A DNA stretch of 21,677 bases from Actinomycetota bacterium (GTDB taxonomy: Bacteria; Actinomycetota; Actinomycetes; Mycobacteriales; Micromonosporaceae). The position numbers and the translations under genes were made by a program. The stretch spans positions 1-21,677 of the forward strand of contig VAXX01000095.1 of assembly GCA_005885115.1 (NCBI GenBank), written 5' to 3'. Positions 8,065 to 16,210 of the stretch are shown piece after piece (position 1 is the first letter of the stretch; each line of letters begins with the position of its first letter). The notes under the pieces were generated by a model. It was not told the DNA's origin and made no database searches. It worked only from the letters and a program-made list of their open reading frames with translations.

Positions 8065-10074
8065 ATGAGAGCGGGGGTGATCGTGGAGTCGGGCGGCAAC
8101 GTGGATCGGAGCCCGGCGGGCGGGGCCGGGCCGGACACCCAGGCGCTGCTCGCCTCCATCGTGATGTCCTCGCACGACGCGATCGTGAGCATGACGCTGG
8201 ACCGCCGGATCCTGTCCTGGAACCACGGCGCCGAGATCCTCTACGCCTACCCGGCGCGGGAGATGATCGGCCGGTCCGCCGACGTCCTGGTCCCCGAGGA
8301 CCGGCGCGGCGACGACCAGGAGATCATCGCGCTGGTCGGGCAGGGCGCCCGGTTGGAGCGGTTCCAGACCCGGCGGCTCCGCAAGGACGGCACCGTGATC
8401 AGCGTGTCGCTGGCCGTCTCCCCGCTGACCGACCCGACCGGCCGGATCATCGGCGTCGCCTGGACCGCACGCGACTTCAGCGAGCGGGAACGGGCGCAGG
8501 CCCGGTTCCAGGCCGTCCTCGAGGCGGCCCCGGACGCGATCGTCGGGGTGGACCGGGCCGGCGACATCGTGCTGGCCAACACCCAGACCCAACGGATGTT
8601 CGGGTACGCCCGGCACGAGCTCACCGGCCAGCCGGTACACCACCTGGTGGCCAAGGGCCTGCCCGACGACATCTGGCAGGCCCGCGGTACCGGTCGGGTG
8701 GTACCGGCCCCGGGCGCGGAGCCGGCGCTCGCCCGGCGCAAGGACGCGAGCACCTTCCCGGTCGAGATGACGATAAGTGGCCTGGAGACCGAGGACGGGC
8801 CGGTCGTGTGCCTGGTGATCCGGGACATCTCCGAGCGGCTGGCCGCCCAGGCCGAGGCCGAGCGGCTGCGCGCCGAGGCCGAGCAGGAGCGGGTCGAGGC
8901 GCGGATGCACCGTACCCAACGGTTGGAAAGCCTGGGCCAGCTCGCCGGGGGAGTGGCTCACGACTTCAACAACCTGCTGGCCGTGATCCTCAACTACGGC
9001 ACCTTCGTGATCGAGTCGACGCATGACCCGGATCCCGATCTCGCGGCGATCGGCCGCGACGCCGAGCAGATCGTCCGGGCCGCCAAGCGCGGCACCGACC
9101 TGACCCACCAACTGCTCGCGTTCGCCCGGCGGGAGGTGATCCGGCCGCGGGTGCTCGACCTGAACAAGGTGATCGTGGACGTCGAGCAGATGCTGCGCCG
9201 CTCGATCGGCGAGCACATCGCGCTGGCCACGGACCTCGCGCCGGTGCTGCCGCCGGTGACCGCCGACCCGGGCCAGATCGAGCAGGTGCTGGTGAACCTC
9301 GCCGTCAACGCCCGGGACGCGATGCCGACCGGGGGCCGGCTGACCATCGAGACCGGGGTGGTCGAGGTCGACGTCGCGGACAGCGCCGGGCGGTCCGGTC
9401 TGGAGCCGGGGCGGTACGCGCGGATCCGGGTCAGCGACACCGGTACCGGCATGACCAAGGAGGTCGTGGACCGGGCCTTCGAGCCGTTCTACACCACCAA
9501 ACGCAGCGGGGAGGGTACCGGCCTGGGCCTGGCCACGGTGTACGGCATCGTGACGCAGGCCCGGGGCAGTGTCCACCTGTACTCCGAGCCCGGCCTGGGT
9601 ACCACGGTGAGCGTCCTGCTGCCGGCGACCGAGGAAGCGGGACAGTCGGCGCCGGCGGCGCTACCCCGGGCGACCCCGGCCGCCGCCGGGAAGGGCGAGA
9701 CGATCCTGGTCGCCGAGGACGAGCCGGCGCTGCGTGACCTGGCCTGCCGGATCCTCACCGGAGCCGGGTACCAGGTGCTCGCCGCCGACAACGGCGCAGC
9801 GGCGCTGGAGCTGGCGCGGGCCCATCACGGCCAGATCGACCTGCTGCTGACCGACGTCATCATGCCGGGCATCCTCGGCAAGGAACTGGCCGAGCGGCTG
9901 CACGCCCAGGATCCGGCGGTACCGGTGCTGTTCATGTCCGGGTACGCCCAGCCGATCCTCGCCTCCCGGGGCACCCTCGACCCCGGCGTCATGCTCATCG
10001 AGAAGCCGTTCGGCAAGACCGAGCTGCTCGCGGCGGTCCGGCACCAGCTCGACCAGCCCGCCGCCGCTGAGTAG
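8065..10074 (+). CDS. Soluble PAS-PAS hybrid sensor histidine kinase with C-terminal receiver
   Basis: About 669 residues from ATG 8065. GTG codons at 8077, 8083 and 8101 are alternative starts, and no clear ribosome site decides between them. No membrane segment is present, so sensing is cytoplasmic. In order: PAS1 (about 27-140, SSHDAIVSMTLDRRILSWN), PAS2 (about 144-259, EAAPDAIVGVDRAGDIVLAN), a short coiled linker rich in Glu/Arg, the phosphorylated His in LAGGVAHDFNNLLAVI (His299), the N-box VNARDAM (Asn415), DTGTGM (458) and GEGTGLGLA (about 482), then a receiver domain (about 545-665). The receiver has LVAEDE, Asp597 in LLLTDVIMP and a Lys in IEKPFG. All kinase and receiver residues look intact. 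The HDFNN type resembles NtrB/CckA-like hybrids. The output is unknown: there is no phosphotransfer protein or DNA-binding partner adjacent, though two c-di-GMP genes flank it. Confidence 0.9.
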   Translation: MRAGVIVESGGNVDRSPAGGAGPDTQALLASIVMSSHDAIVSMTLDRRILSWNHGAEILYAYPAREMIGRSADVLVPEDRRGDDQEIIALVGQGARLERFQTRRLRKDGTVISVSLAVSPLTDPTGRIIGVAWTARDFSERERAQARFQAVLEAAPDAIVGVDRAGDIVLANTQTQRMFGYARHELTGQPVHHLVAKGLPDDIWQARGTGRVVPAPGAEPALARRKDASTFPVEMTISGLETEDGPVVCLVIRDISERLAAQAEAERLRAEAEQERVEARMHRTQRLESLGQLAGGVAHDFNNLLAVILNYGTFVIESTHDPDPDLAAIGRDAEQIVRAAKRGTDLTHQLLAFARREVIRPRVLDLNKVIVDVEQMLRRSIGEHIALATDLAPVLPPVTADPGQIEQVLVNLAVNARDAMPTGGRLTIETGVVEVDVADSAGRSGLEPGRYARIRVSDTGTGMTKEVVDRAFEPFYTTKRSGEGTGLGLATVYGIVTQARGSVHLYSEPGLGTTVSVLLPATEEAGQSAPAALPRATPAAAGKGETILVAEDEPALRDLACRILTGAGYQVLAADNGAAALELARAHHGQIDLLLTDVIMPGILGKELAERLHAQDPAVPVLFMSGYAQPILASRGTLDPGVMLIEKPFGKTELLAAVRHQLDQPAAAE

Positions 10075-10082
10075 CCGGCGGC
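10060..10082. terminator. Candidate hairpin between convergent genes
   Basis: GCCGCCG (10060-10066) pairs perfectly with CGGCGGC (10076-10082) around a nine-base loop that contains the kinase stop codon. It lies where the hybrid kinase and the GGDEF-EAL gene converge (stops at 10074 and 10086). No T-tract follows, as is common for actinobacterial terminators. The left arm is still coding, so the structure could be coincidental in such GC-rich DNA. Confidence 0.3.
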
Positions 10083-10085
10083 CGG

Positions 10086-12431
10086 TCAGACCGGGACGGC
10101 GCGCAGCGGGCGGTTCAGGTACTCGCCGACGGCGAGCGCCGGCAGCGGCGGCGAGAACAGGTAGCCCTGGACGTACCGGCAGCCCATCTCGCGCAGCCGG
10201 CGCTCCTCGGCCGGGGTCTCCACGCCCTCGGCGACGGTCTGCAGGTTCAGACTGCGCCCGACGTCCAGGATCGCCCGCAGGAACGCCGTACGCCGGCTGT
10301 CGGAGTGCTCCGGGGCGGACAGGTACCCGGTGAACATCCGGTCGATCTTGAGTACGTCCACCGGGAGCTGCCACAGGTACGACAGCGACGAGTACCCGGT
10401 CCCGAAGTCGTCCACCGCGATCCGGATCCCGTGTTCGCGCAGCCGGTTCAGGCACTGGTTCACGCTCGGGTCGTCCCCGGTCGCCTGGGTGATCAGGACG
10501 CTCTCGGTCAGCTCCAGCATCAGCCCCTCGCCGGGGATGTCGTTGCTGGCCAGCGCCTCCAGTACCCGGTCGGCGAAGTCCGGCGCGGACAGCTGCAACG
10601 CCGAGACGTTCACGCTGATCGCGACCTGGTGCCGCTCGTACCAGCCCCGGCCCTGGCGCAGCGCCCGGTCCAGCGCCCAGCCGCCGATCGGGACGATCAG
10701 CCCGGTCTCCTCGGCGACCGGGACGAACTCGCTCGGCGACACCGGGCCGAGTCCGGCGGGGGACCAGCGCAGCAGCGCCTCGACCGCGCGTACCCGGCCG
10801 GTCACCAGGTCGACGATCGGCTGGTAATGCATGCTCAGCCCGTTGTCGGCCAGCGCGCGGCGCAGCCCGGTGGCCAGGCGCGCCCGTTCGCTCCGGGCCC
10901 GGCGCAGGGCGGCGTCGAAGACGACGATCTGGTTCTTGCCGGCCGACTTGGCGGCGTACAGGGCCAGGTCCCCGTCGCGCAGGGCGTCGCCGGCGGCGCG
11001 CCGCCGGCCGTCCCCGGCCAGGACACCGATGCTCGTGGTCAGGTACAGCTGCCGTCCGGCGACCAGGTACGGGGCCCGGACCGCGGCGAGTACCGCCTCG
11101 GCCAGGTTCGTCGCGGTCGCCCGGTCGGCACCGGGTACCAGGATCGCGAACTCGTCGCCGCCCAGCCGTACCACGGCTCCGTCCGGCGCCACCGACCGCA
11201 GCCGCCGGGCCACCTCGACCAGCAACTCGTCGCCGGCCGGGTGGCCGAGCGTGTCGTTGATGTCCTTGAACCCGTCCAGGTCCAGCATCAGCAGGGCGAA
11301 CACCGACCCGGTAGCGGTGGCCAGCCGCTCGGCCAGCAGCGCCCGGTTACCCAGGCCGGTCAGCGGATCGTGCAGCGCCCGCTGGGTGAGCTGCTCCTGC
11401 AGCTCCTCCTGGACCCGCAGCGCCCCGGCCAGCGCCTCGGCCCGGCTGTTCACGGTACGCAGCAACAGTCCCAACCGCAGCACCAGCAGCACCGACAGCG
11501 CCATCAACAACAGCGCGGGTACCAGATCGTCGGCCCAGGCGTGGGCGCCGACGTTGCGATGGGACAGCAGTTCGACGGCCGCGCCGATCACCGGGTCCAC
11601 GACGGCCAGGACCACGAACGTGACCACCCGCGCCGTCGACGTACCGGACGCCGGGTTGGGTCGGCCGATGGCCGGTACGGCCGGGTGCAGGGCCGCGGCG
11701 CCGATCAGCACGGCGGCGCCCATCCAGCACAGGAGTGAGCCCCGGGCGGGATCGGTCGGGTGCCCGCCGGCCAGCGTGACGCAGTACCCGCCGTCGCCGG
11801 CCAGCAGCGCGACCACCCCGGCGACGAACAGCCCGGCCGCGCGGGTGGGTCGGCCCGTGGCGAACAGCAGCCGGGTCAGGGTGGCCAGGACGAGCAGGTC
11901 GATCACCGCGTACGCCAGGGCGGTGGCCGTGGTGAGGTGGCCGAACCGGCCGCTGTGCACCAGCGGGCGGCCGACGAACGTCCAGAGGGCGACCGCGGAA
12001 CCGGTGGCGATGATGATCCCGTCCAGCGTCGCGTCCGACCAGCGCCGGTCCGGGTCCCGGGGTACCAGCCGGACCAGCCCCACGCTGAGCAGCACCTGCT
12101 TGGACAGGTAGAACAGGGCGACCACGGTGACGAAGGGTTCGTCGGCCCGCAGCCGGGGAGCCAGGGTCCAGGCCGCGTCGGCGGCGACGGCCAGGACGCA
12201 GCCGAGCGCCATCAGCCGCCATGCGGTGGCCGCGGCGGGCCGGTGCCGGCGTACCCCGACCAGGACGGCGACCACGCCGGTGAGCTGGACGAGGGTGAAC
12301 AGCAGCCGTCCGGTGGCCCCGTCGGCGGGTACGGCCAGGGCGGCGCCGACCAGTCCGAGCAGCAGGTACCCCGTCCAGGCGCCGGGTCGGCGGGCTGGAG
12401 CCGCAGCGTGCAGCGCAGGCGTGGAGTACAC
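10086..12431 (-). CDS. Membrane GGDEF-EAL c-di-GMP turnover protein
   Basis: A 781-residue bifunctional-type protein starting at GTG 12431. Residues 20-325 hold about eight hydrophobic segments (a membrane sensor like that of the cyclase at 5366). The GGDEF domain is at about 350-507, with GGDEF at 424-428; the usual RxxD inhibitory site is absent (APDG precedes the spacer). The EAL phosphodiesterase domain is at about 515-770, with EALLRW at 551, SVNVSA, ELTES at 640-644, DDFGTGYSSL at 674, LKIDR, EGVET at 735 and a QGYLF end. All catalytic and metal-binding residues I can check are present. Net activity (synthesis or breakdown of c-di-GMP) cannot be told from sequence. It is divergent from the chemotaxis operon and has its own sigma-28-like promoter candidate, which suggests a role in motility control. 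Confidence 0.9.
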   Translation of the reverse strand: MYSTPALHAAAPARRPGAWTGYLLLGLVGAALAVPADGATGRLLFTLVQLTGVVAVLVGVRRHRPAAATAWRLMALGCVLAVAADAAWTLAPRLRADEPFVTVVALFYLSKQVLLSVGLVRLVPRDPDRRWSDATLDGIIIATGSAVALWTFVGRPLVHSGRFGHLTTATALAYAVIDLLVLATLTRLLFATGRPTRAAGLFVAGVVALLAGDGGYCVTLAGGHPTDPARGSLLCWMGAAVLIGAAALHPAVPAIGRPNPASGTSTARVVTFVVLAVVDPVIGAAVELLSHRNVGAHAWADDLVPALLLMALSVLLVLRLGLLLRTVNSRAEALAGALRVQEELQEQLTQRALHDPLTGLGNRALLAERLATATGSVFALLMLDLDGFKDINDTLGHPAGDELLVEVARRLRSVAPDGAVVRLGGDEFAILVPGADRATATNLAEAVLAAVRAPYLVAGRQLYLTTSIGVLAGDGRRRAAGDALRDGDLALYAAKSAGKNQIVVFDAALRRARSERARLATGLRRALADNGLSMHYQPIVDLVTGRVRAVEALLRWSPAGLGPVSPSEFVPVAEETGLIVPIGGWALDRALRQGRGWYERHQVAISVNVSALQLSAPDFADRVLEALASNDIPGEGLMLELTESVLITQATGDDPSVNQCLNRLREHGIRIAVDDFGTGYSSLSYLWQLPVDVLKIDRMFTGYLSAPEHSDSRRTAFLRAILDVGRSLNLQTVAEGVETPAEERRLREMGCRYVQGYLFSPPLPALAVGEYLNRPLRAVPV

Positions 12432-12468
12432 GGGCGTCCCGGGTCAGCTCGTCGGGTGGGCACACCTC

Positions 12469-12496
12469 CCATCGGCCACCGGGGGACACGGCATTA
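12469..12496 (-). promoter_or_regulatory. Candidate sigma-28/WhiG-type promoter for the GGDEF-EAL gene
   Basis: On the minus strand TAAT (12496-12493) and GCCGATGG (12476-12469) are separated by 16 bases. The known sigma-28/WhiG consensus is TAAA-N15-GCCGATAA, so 3 of 4 and 6 of 8 positions match. A start near 12462 would leave a leader of about 30 bases to GTG 12431. Confidence 0.4.
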
Positions 12497-12535
12497 GCGA
12501 TTTCGCCCCACACTGCCCCGGTTTCCGGCTTTGCT

Positions 12536-12561
12536 TAGAAGGGTGCCGCCGGTGCCGATCC
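12536..12561 (+). promoter_or_regulatory. Candidate sigma-28/WhiG-type promoter for the chemotaxis operon
   Basis: TAGA (12536-12539) and GCCGATCC (12554-12561) are separated by 14 bases. They match 3 of 4 and 6 of 8 positions of the TAAA-N15-GCCGATAA consensus used by flagellar and sporulation sigma factors. Transcription starting near 12569 would give a leader of about 28 bases before GTG 12597. The -10 part lies inside a palindrome, so the match might instead come from that structure. Confidence 0.4.
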
Positions 12562-12576
12562 GGATCGGCGGCACCC
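12541..12576. repeat. Large inverted repeat just upstream of cheA
   Basis: GGGTGCCGCC (12541-12550) is repeated inverted as GGCGGCACCC (12567-12576). Nested inside is a perfect 16-base palindrome, GCCGATCCGGATCGGC (12554-12569). The two structures compete for the shared bases 12567-12569. The repeat ends 20 bases before the cheA start and overlaps the promoter candidate. It could be an operator for a dimeric regulator or an mRNA leader hairpin. Confidence 0.5.
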
Positions 12577-12596
12577 TGCCCGGCGAAGGGGGATCG

Positions 12597-14848
12597 GTGG
12601 ACGACCTCGGCGACATCATCCAGGAGTTCCTGGTCGAGAGCCACGAGAACCTGGACCAGCTCGACCGTGACCTGGTGGCGCTGGAGCAGCAGCCGCAGTC
12701 CCGGGAACTGATCTCCAGCATCTTCCGCACCATCCACACCATCAAGGGCACCAGCGGCTTCCTCGCCTTCACCAAGCTGGAGGCGGTGACCCACGTGGGC
12801 GAGTCGCTGCTGGCCCGGCTGCGCGACGGTACCCAGGCGGTGACCGCCGACACGATCAGCACGCTGCTGGCGATGGTCGACGCGGTGCGGTCGCTGCTGG
12901 CCGCGATCGAGAAGAGCGGTGGCGAGGGCGACCTGGGCATCGAGGGCGTGGTGGCCCTGGTCAACCGGCAGCTCGCCGTGGGCGGGGCGGCGCCGGCGGC
13001 CGAGGCGACGGAGCCGCCCGTACCGCCGAAAAAAGCCCCGCGCAAGCGGGCGCCCAAGCCCGCGCCCGCATCCTATGAAGCTCGCCGGCCGGTCGGTGAG
13101 CTGCTGGTCGAGCAGGGCTCGGCGGAGTCGGCGGATGTCGCGTCGGCGTTGCGGCGCCAGGTCGAGGGCGACGAACGCCAGCTCGGCGCGATCCTGCTGG
13201 ACGAGGGCAAGACCACGGCGGGCGCGGTCGACGACGCGCTGTCCGCCCAGGGCCGGCGCGGCGTCGCGGACAGCGCCATCCGGGTCGACGTGGACCTGCT
13301 CGACTCGCTGATGAACCTGGTCGGCGAGCTGGTGCTGGTCCGCAACCAGCTCATGCGCAGTTCGGCCGACGCGCGCGACCCGGTGCTGAGCCGGACCACC
13401 CAGCGGCTCAACCTGATCACCAGCGAGCTGCAGGAAGGGATCATGAAGACCCGGATGCAGCCGATCGACCAGATCTGGTCGAAACTGCCCAGGGTGGTAC
13501 GCGACCTGAGCCAGCAGTTCGGCAAGCAGATCCGGCTGGAGATGGAGGGCCGGGAGACCGAGCTGGACCGGTCCCTGCTTGAGGCGGTCAAGGATCCATT
13601 GATCCATCTGGTACGCAACGCCGTCGACCACGGCATCGAGCCGCCCGAGGAGCGCCGGGCGGCCGGCAAGGACCCCCAGGGTACGTTGACCCTGCGCGCG
13701 TACCACGAGGGCGGCCACGTCACCGTCGAGGTGGCCGACGACGGTACCGGCATCGACGTCGAGCGGGTCGCGCAGAGCGCGGTGGACCGGGGCCTGGTCC
13801 GGCCGGACGAGGTGGCGCAGATGAGCCCGCGCGAGCTGATGATGCTGGTGTTCCAGCCCGGCGTCTCCACCGCCCGCGCGGTCACCAACGTCTCCGGGCG
13901 GGGCGTCGGGATGGACGTCGTGAAGACCAACATCGAGCGGATCGGCGGCGCGGTCGAGGTGGACTCGGTCCCCGGCGCCGGTACGACCTGGCGGTTGTCC
14001 ATCCCGCTGACGCTGGCGATCATCCAGGCGCTGACCGTGGAGTGCGCCGGGGAGCGGTACGTCATCCCGCAGGTCGCCGTGCACGAGCTGGTGTACGTCG
14101 ACGGCCGGACCACCCGGATCGAGTACGCCGCCGACGCCCCGGTGTACCGGCTGCGCGGCAAGCTGCTCCCGCTGGTCCGCCTGGACCGGACCCTCGACCT
14201 GGACAGCGGGGGCCGCGACGAGGGCGTGTACCTGATCGTCCTGTCAAGGACATCGGGCTGTACGCCGGCGCCACGATCCTCGGCGACGGCAAGGTCGCGC
14301 TGATCCTGGACGTCGCCTCGCTGGCCCGCCGGTCCCACCTGGGCCCCACCACGACCGCCGACCGGACCCGCGTCGCCGGGACCGAGGGCACCACCACCGG
14401 CGCCGGCCCGACCCAGCGGCTGCTGGTGACCGGGGTCGGCGACCGCCGGGTGGCGATCCCGCTGGACACCGTGACCCGGCTGGAGGAGTTCCACCGCGAC
14501 CGGATCGAGCACTCCGGCGACCGCGAGGTGGTGCAGTACCGGGACGCGATCCTGCCCCTGGTCCGGCTGGCCCACCTGCTCGGCGCGGTACCCGAGGACA
14601 CCGGCGAGACCGTAGCGGCGGTGGTGTACACCGAGCACGGGCGCAGCGTCGCCCTGGTCGTGGACAAGATCATCGACATCGTCGAGGAGACCGCGACGGT
14701 CCGCTCGGACCTGGCCGGGGAGGGGTCCGCCGGTACCGCCGTCATCCAGCAGCGGGTCACCGAGCTGCTGGACGTACGCCGGGCGATCCTCGCCGCCGAC
14801 CCCAACTTCTACGCCGAGACGACCGACGAGTACCTGGTGGAGGCGTAG
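12597..14848 (+). pseudogene. cheA: Chemotaxis histidine kinase CheA, disrupted by internal deletion/frame change
   Basis: CheA phosphorylates CheY and CheB in response to receptor signals. GTG 12597 was chosen because AAGGGGG lies just upstream. The HPt domain has the phospho-His in RTIHTIKGTSGF (His47). Two tandem short repeats (VGELLVEQGSAESADVASAL, 166-; LGAILLDEGKTTAGAVDDAL, 197-) form a linker. Dimerisation and ATPase domains follow (HLVRNAVDHGIE with Asn341, DDGTGID 381, GRGVGMDVV 434), then a CheW-like domain from about 475. The frame runs to YLIVL (CTG 14241-14243) and would stop at 14303. Homology resumes two bases later in another frame (KDIGLYAGATILGDGK) and ends at 14848 with a second CheW-like domain. 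About 29 residues usual at this point are absent. Read without shift, the product is 568 residues and lacks the end of the first and all of the second CheW-like domain. Real mutation or assembly error cannot be distinguished here. Confidence 0.85.
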
Positions 14849-14850
14849 CC

Positions 14851-15288
14851 ATGGGGACCGGTCAGTACGCCACCTTCGAGGTGGCCGACCAGCTGTTCGG
14901 GGTACCGGTGGAGGCGGTACAGGAGGTGCTGTCCTTCCACGAGTACACCGCCGTACCGCTGGCCTCGCCCGCGGTCGGTGGCCTGTTCAACCTGCGCGGC
15001 CAGGTCATCGCGGCGGTCGACCTGCGGGTCCAGCTCGGACTGCCCCGGCGCAGCCTGTCCGGGCCGGTGCTGAACGTGATCCTGCGCGGCGACGACGAGC
15101 CGGTGAGCCTGCTGGTGGACCGGATCGGTGAGGTGATCGACCTGGACGACCGGGAGTTCGAACCGCCGCCGCAGACGCTGACCGGGCCCACCCGGGAGCT
15201 GGTTACCGGCACCGTCAAGCTGGCCGGCCGGCTGATGCTCGCGGTCGACGTCGCCCGGGCCCTCGACACCGGCCCCCGCGCCGCCTGA
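14851..15288 (+). CDS. cheW: Chemotaxis coupling protein CheW
   Basis: A 145-residue single CheW domain that links chemoreceptors to CheA in the signalling array. ATG 14851 follows the cheA stop by two bases. Family features: YATFEVADQLFGVPVEAVQE at the start, the conserved GLFNLRGQVIAAVDLR stretch at about 44-59, LLVDRIGEVIDL at 88-99, and the closing KLAGRLMLAVDV. Its length is slightly short of the usual 150-160 residues but no block is missing. No receptor (MCP) gene is in the window, so receptors must be encoded elsewhere. Confidence 0.93.
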   Translation: MGTGQYATFEVADQLFGVPVEAVQEVLSFHEYTAVPLASPAVGGLFNLRGQVIAAVDLRVQLGLPRRSLSGPVLNVILRGDDEPVSLLVDRIGEVIDLDDREFEPPPQTLTGPTRELVTGTVKLAGRLMLAVDVARALDTGPRAA

Positions 15289-15294
15289 GCCGTC

Positions 15295-16170
15295 ATGTAC
15301 AGCCTGGTCAGCACGCCCGTGCTCGGCTTCGACCTGACCCGGCTCGGGGGCGGGTCGGCCACCGCGGAGGTACTCCTGCGGGGGCTGTGCCTGAGCGAGT
15401 GGGACCTGCCGATCCTGGCCCGGCGGCTGCCCGGCGAGGACGTCCGCGGTCCGCTGTGGCTGGAGGTGGAGGCGGCGGGACGGCAGTTGACCACGGTACG
15501 CACGGCGGCCACCGTCGAGGACGCGCTGCGCGCCATGGCGATCGTGGAACGGGCCCCCATCGGTACGGTCGACGGGCTGCTGCACTGCGTACGGCACGAC
15601 GTGCTGGCGTGGACCTGGGTGACCCGGGAGGGGGTGGCCCGCCAGGCCCCGGTGGCGGAGAAGGCGGCCGGGGTGCTGTGTGACGCGGCGGTCAGCTCGT
15701 ACCTGCGCGACCAGCTCCCCGACCCGGTGCGCCGGGGGCTGGCCGCCGCCTGGGTCGGCGCGCTCCGGCAGCTACCGGCCAGCCAGCCGATCGACCTCGG
15801 GCCGCATCACCACACCGTGACCGCCCTGCTCGACCGGGTACGCACGGTGTCCAGCCACGAGGTGCACCGGCTGCTGCGGGCCGCCGACGACAGCCGGACC
15901 GCCCCGTCCGGCTGGGCCAGTGCCGTGCACTCCGCCTCGTGGGGGGCGTACCTGTCCGGGCGGACCCGTACCGCCGCCGCGGCCCAGCTCCTGCTCGTCC
16001 AGGCGGTGGACACCGGTGCGGTACCGCTGGCCGACCGGGCCGCCGGGGTGTGGAACGTGCTGAGCGGGGCGGTACAGGCACTGGTCGTCCGGGACCTGCT
16101 GGACGGCGCGACCGCGCACCGGCTGCTCGCGCCGGTACTGGCCGCGCTCGGCCCCGGCTGGCTCCGGTAG
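15295..16170 (+). CDS. Uncharacterised 291-aa protein inside the chemotaxis operon
   Basis: A 291-residue cytoplasmic protein of no family I recognise, placed between cheW and cheB. ATG 15295 lies six bases after the cheW stop and has no good Shine-Dalgarno, which implies coupling. The sequence has no signal peptide or membrane segment. The N-terminal third appears alpha/beta (STPVLGFDLTRLGG, GPLWLEVEAAGRQLTTVRTA). The rest is mostly helical and rich in Ala and Leu, with His clusters (LGPHHHTV, SSHEVHRLL) and a WASAVHSASWGAYLSG stretch. No receiver, CheW, CheD or phosphatase motif is visible. Codon use is like that of its neighbours. Operon position suggests an accessory chemotaxis role; anything beyond that is speculation. 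Confidence 0.8.
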   Translation: MYSLVSTPVLGFDLTRLGGGSATAEVLLRGLCLSEWDLPILARRLPGEDVRGPLWLEVEAAGRQLTTVRTAATVEDALRAMAIVERAPIGTVDGLLHCVRHDVLAWTWVTREGVARQAPVAEKAAGVLCDAAVSSYLRDQLPDPVRRGLAAAWVGALRQLPASQPIDLGPHHHTVTALLDRVRTVSSHEVHRLLRAADDSRTAPSGWASAVHSASWGAYLSGRTRTAAAAQLLLVQAVDTGAVPLADRAAGVWNVLSGAVQALVVRDLLDGATAHRLLAPVLAALGPGWLR

Positions 16171-16210
16171 AACAGCTCACCTGCCGGCCGGCCGAACCGA
16201 TGGGAGCGAC

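Noticed and set aside
8017..9576. A 519-codon frame antisense to the hybrid kinase
   Set aside because: The opposite strand encodes intact PAS, kinase and receiver domains. The antisense product has no recognisable motif.
10305..11738. A 477-codon plus-strand frame over the GGDEF-EAL gene
   Set aside because: Shadow frame rich in Gln, Arg and Pro. The minus strand carries complete GGDEF and EAL motifs.
14240..14250. Programmed ribosomal frameshift in cheA
   Set aside because: No slippery heptamer is present and a whole conserved protein segment is missing. A frameshift alone would not restore a normal CheA.
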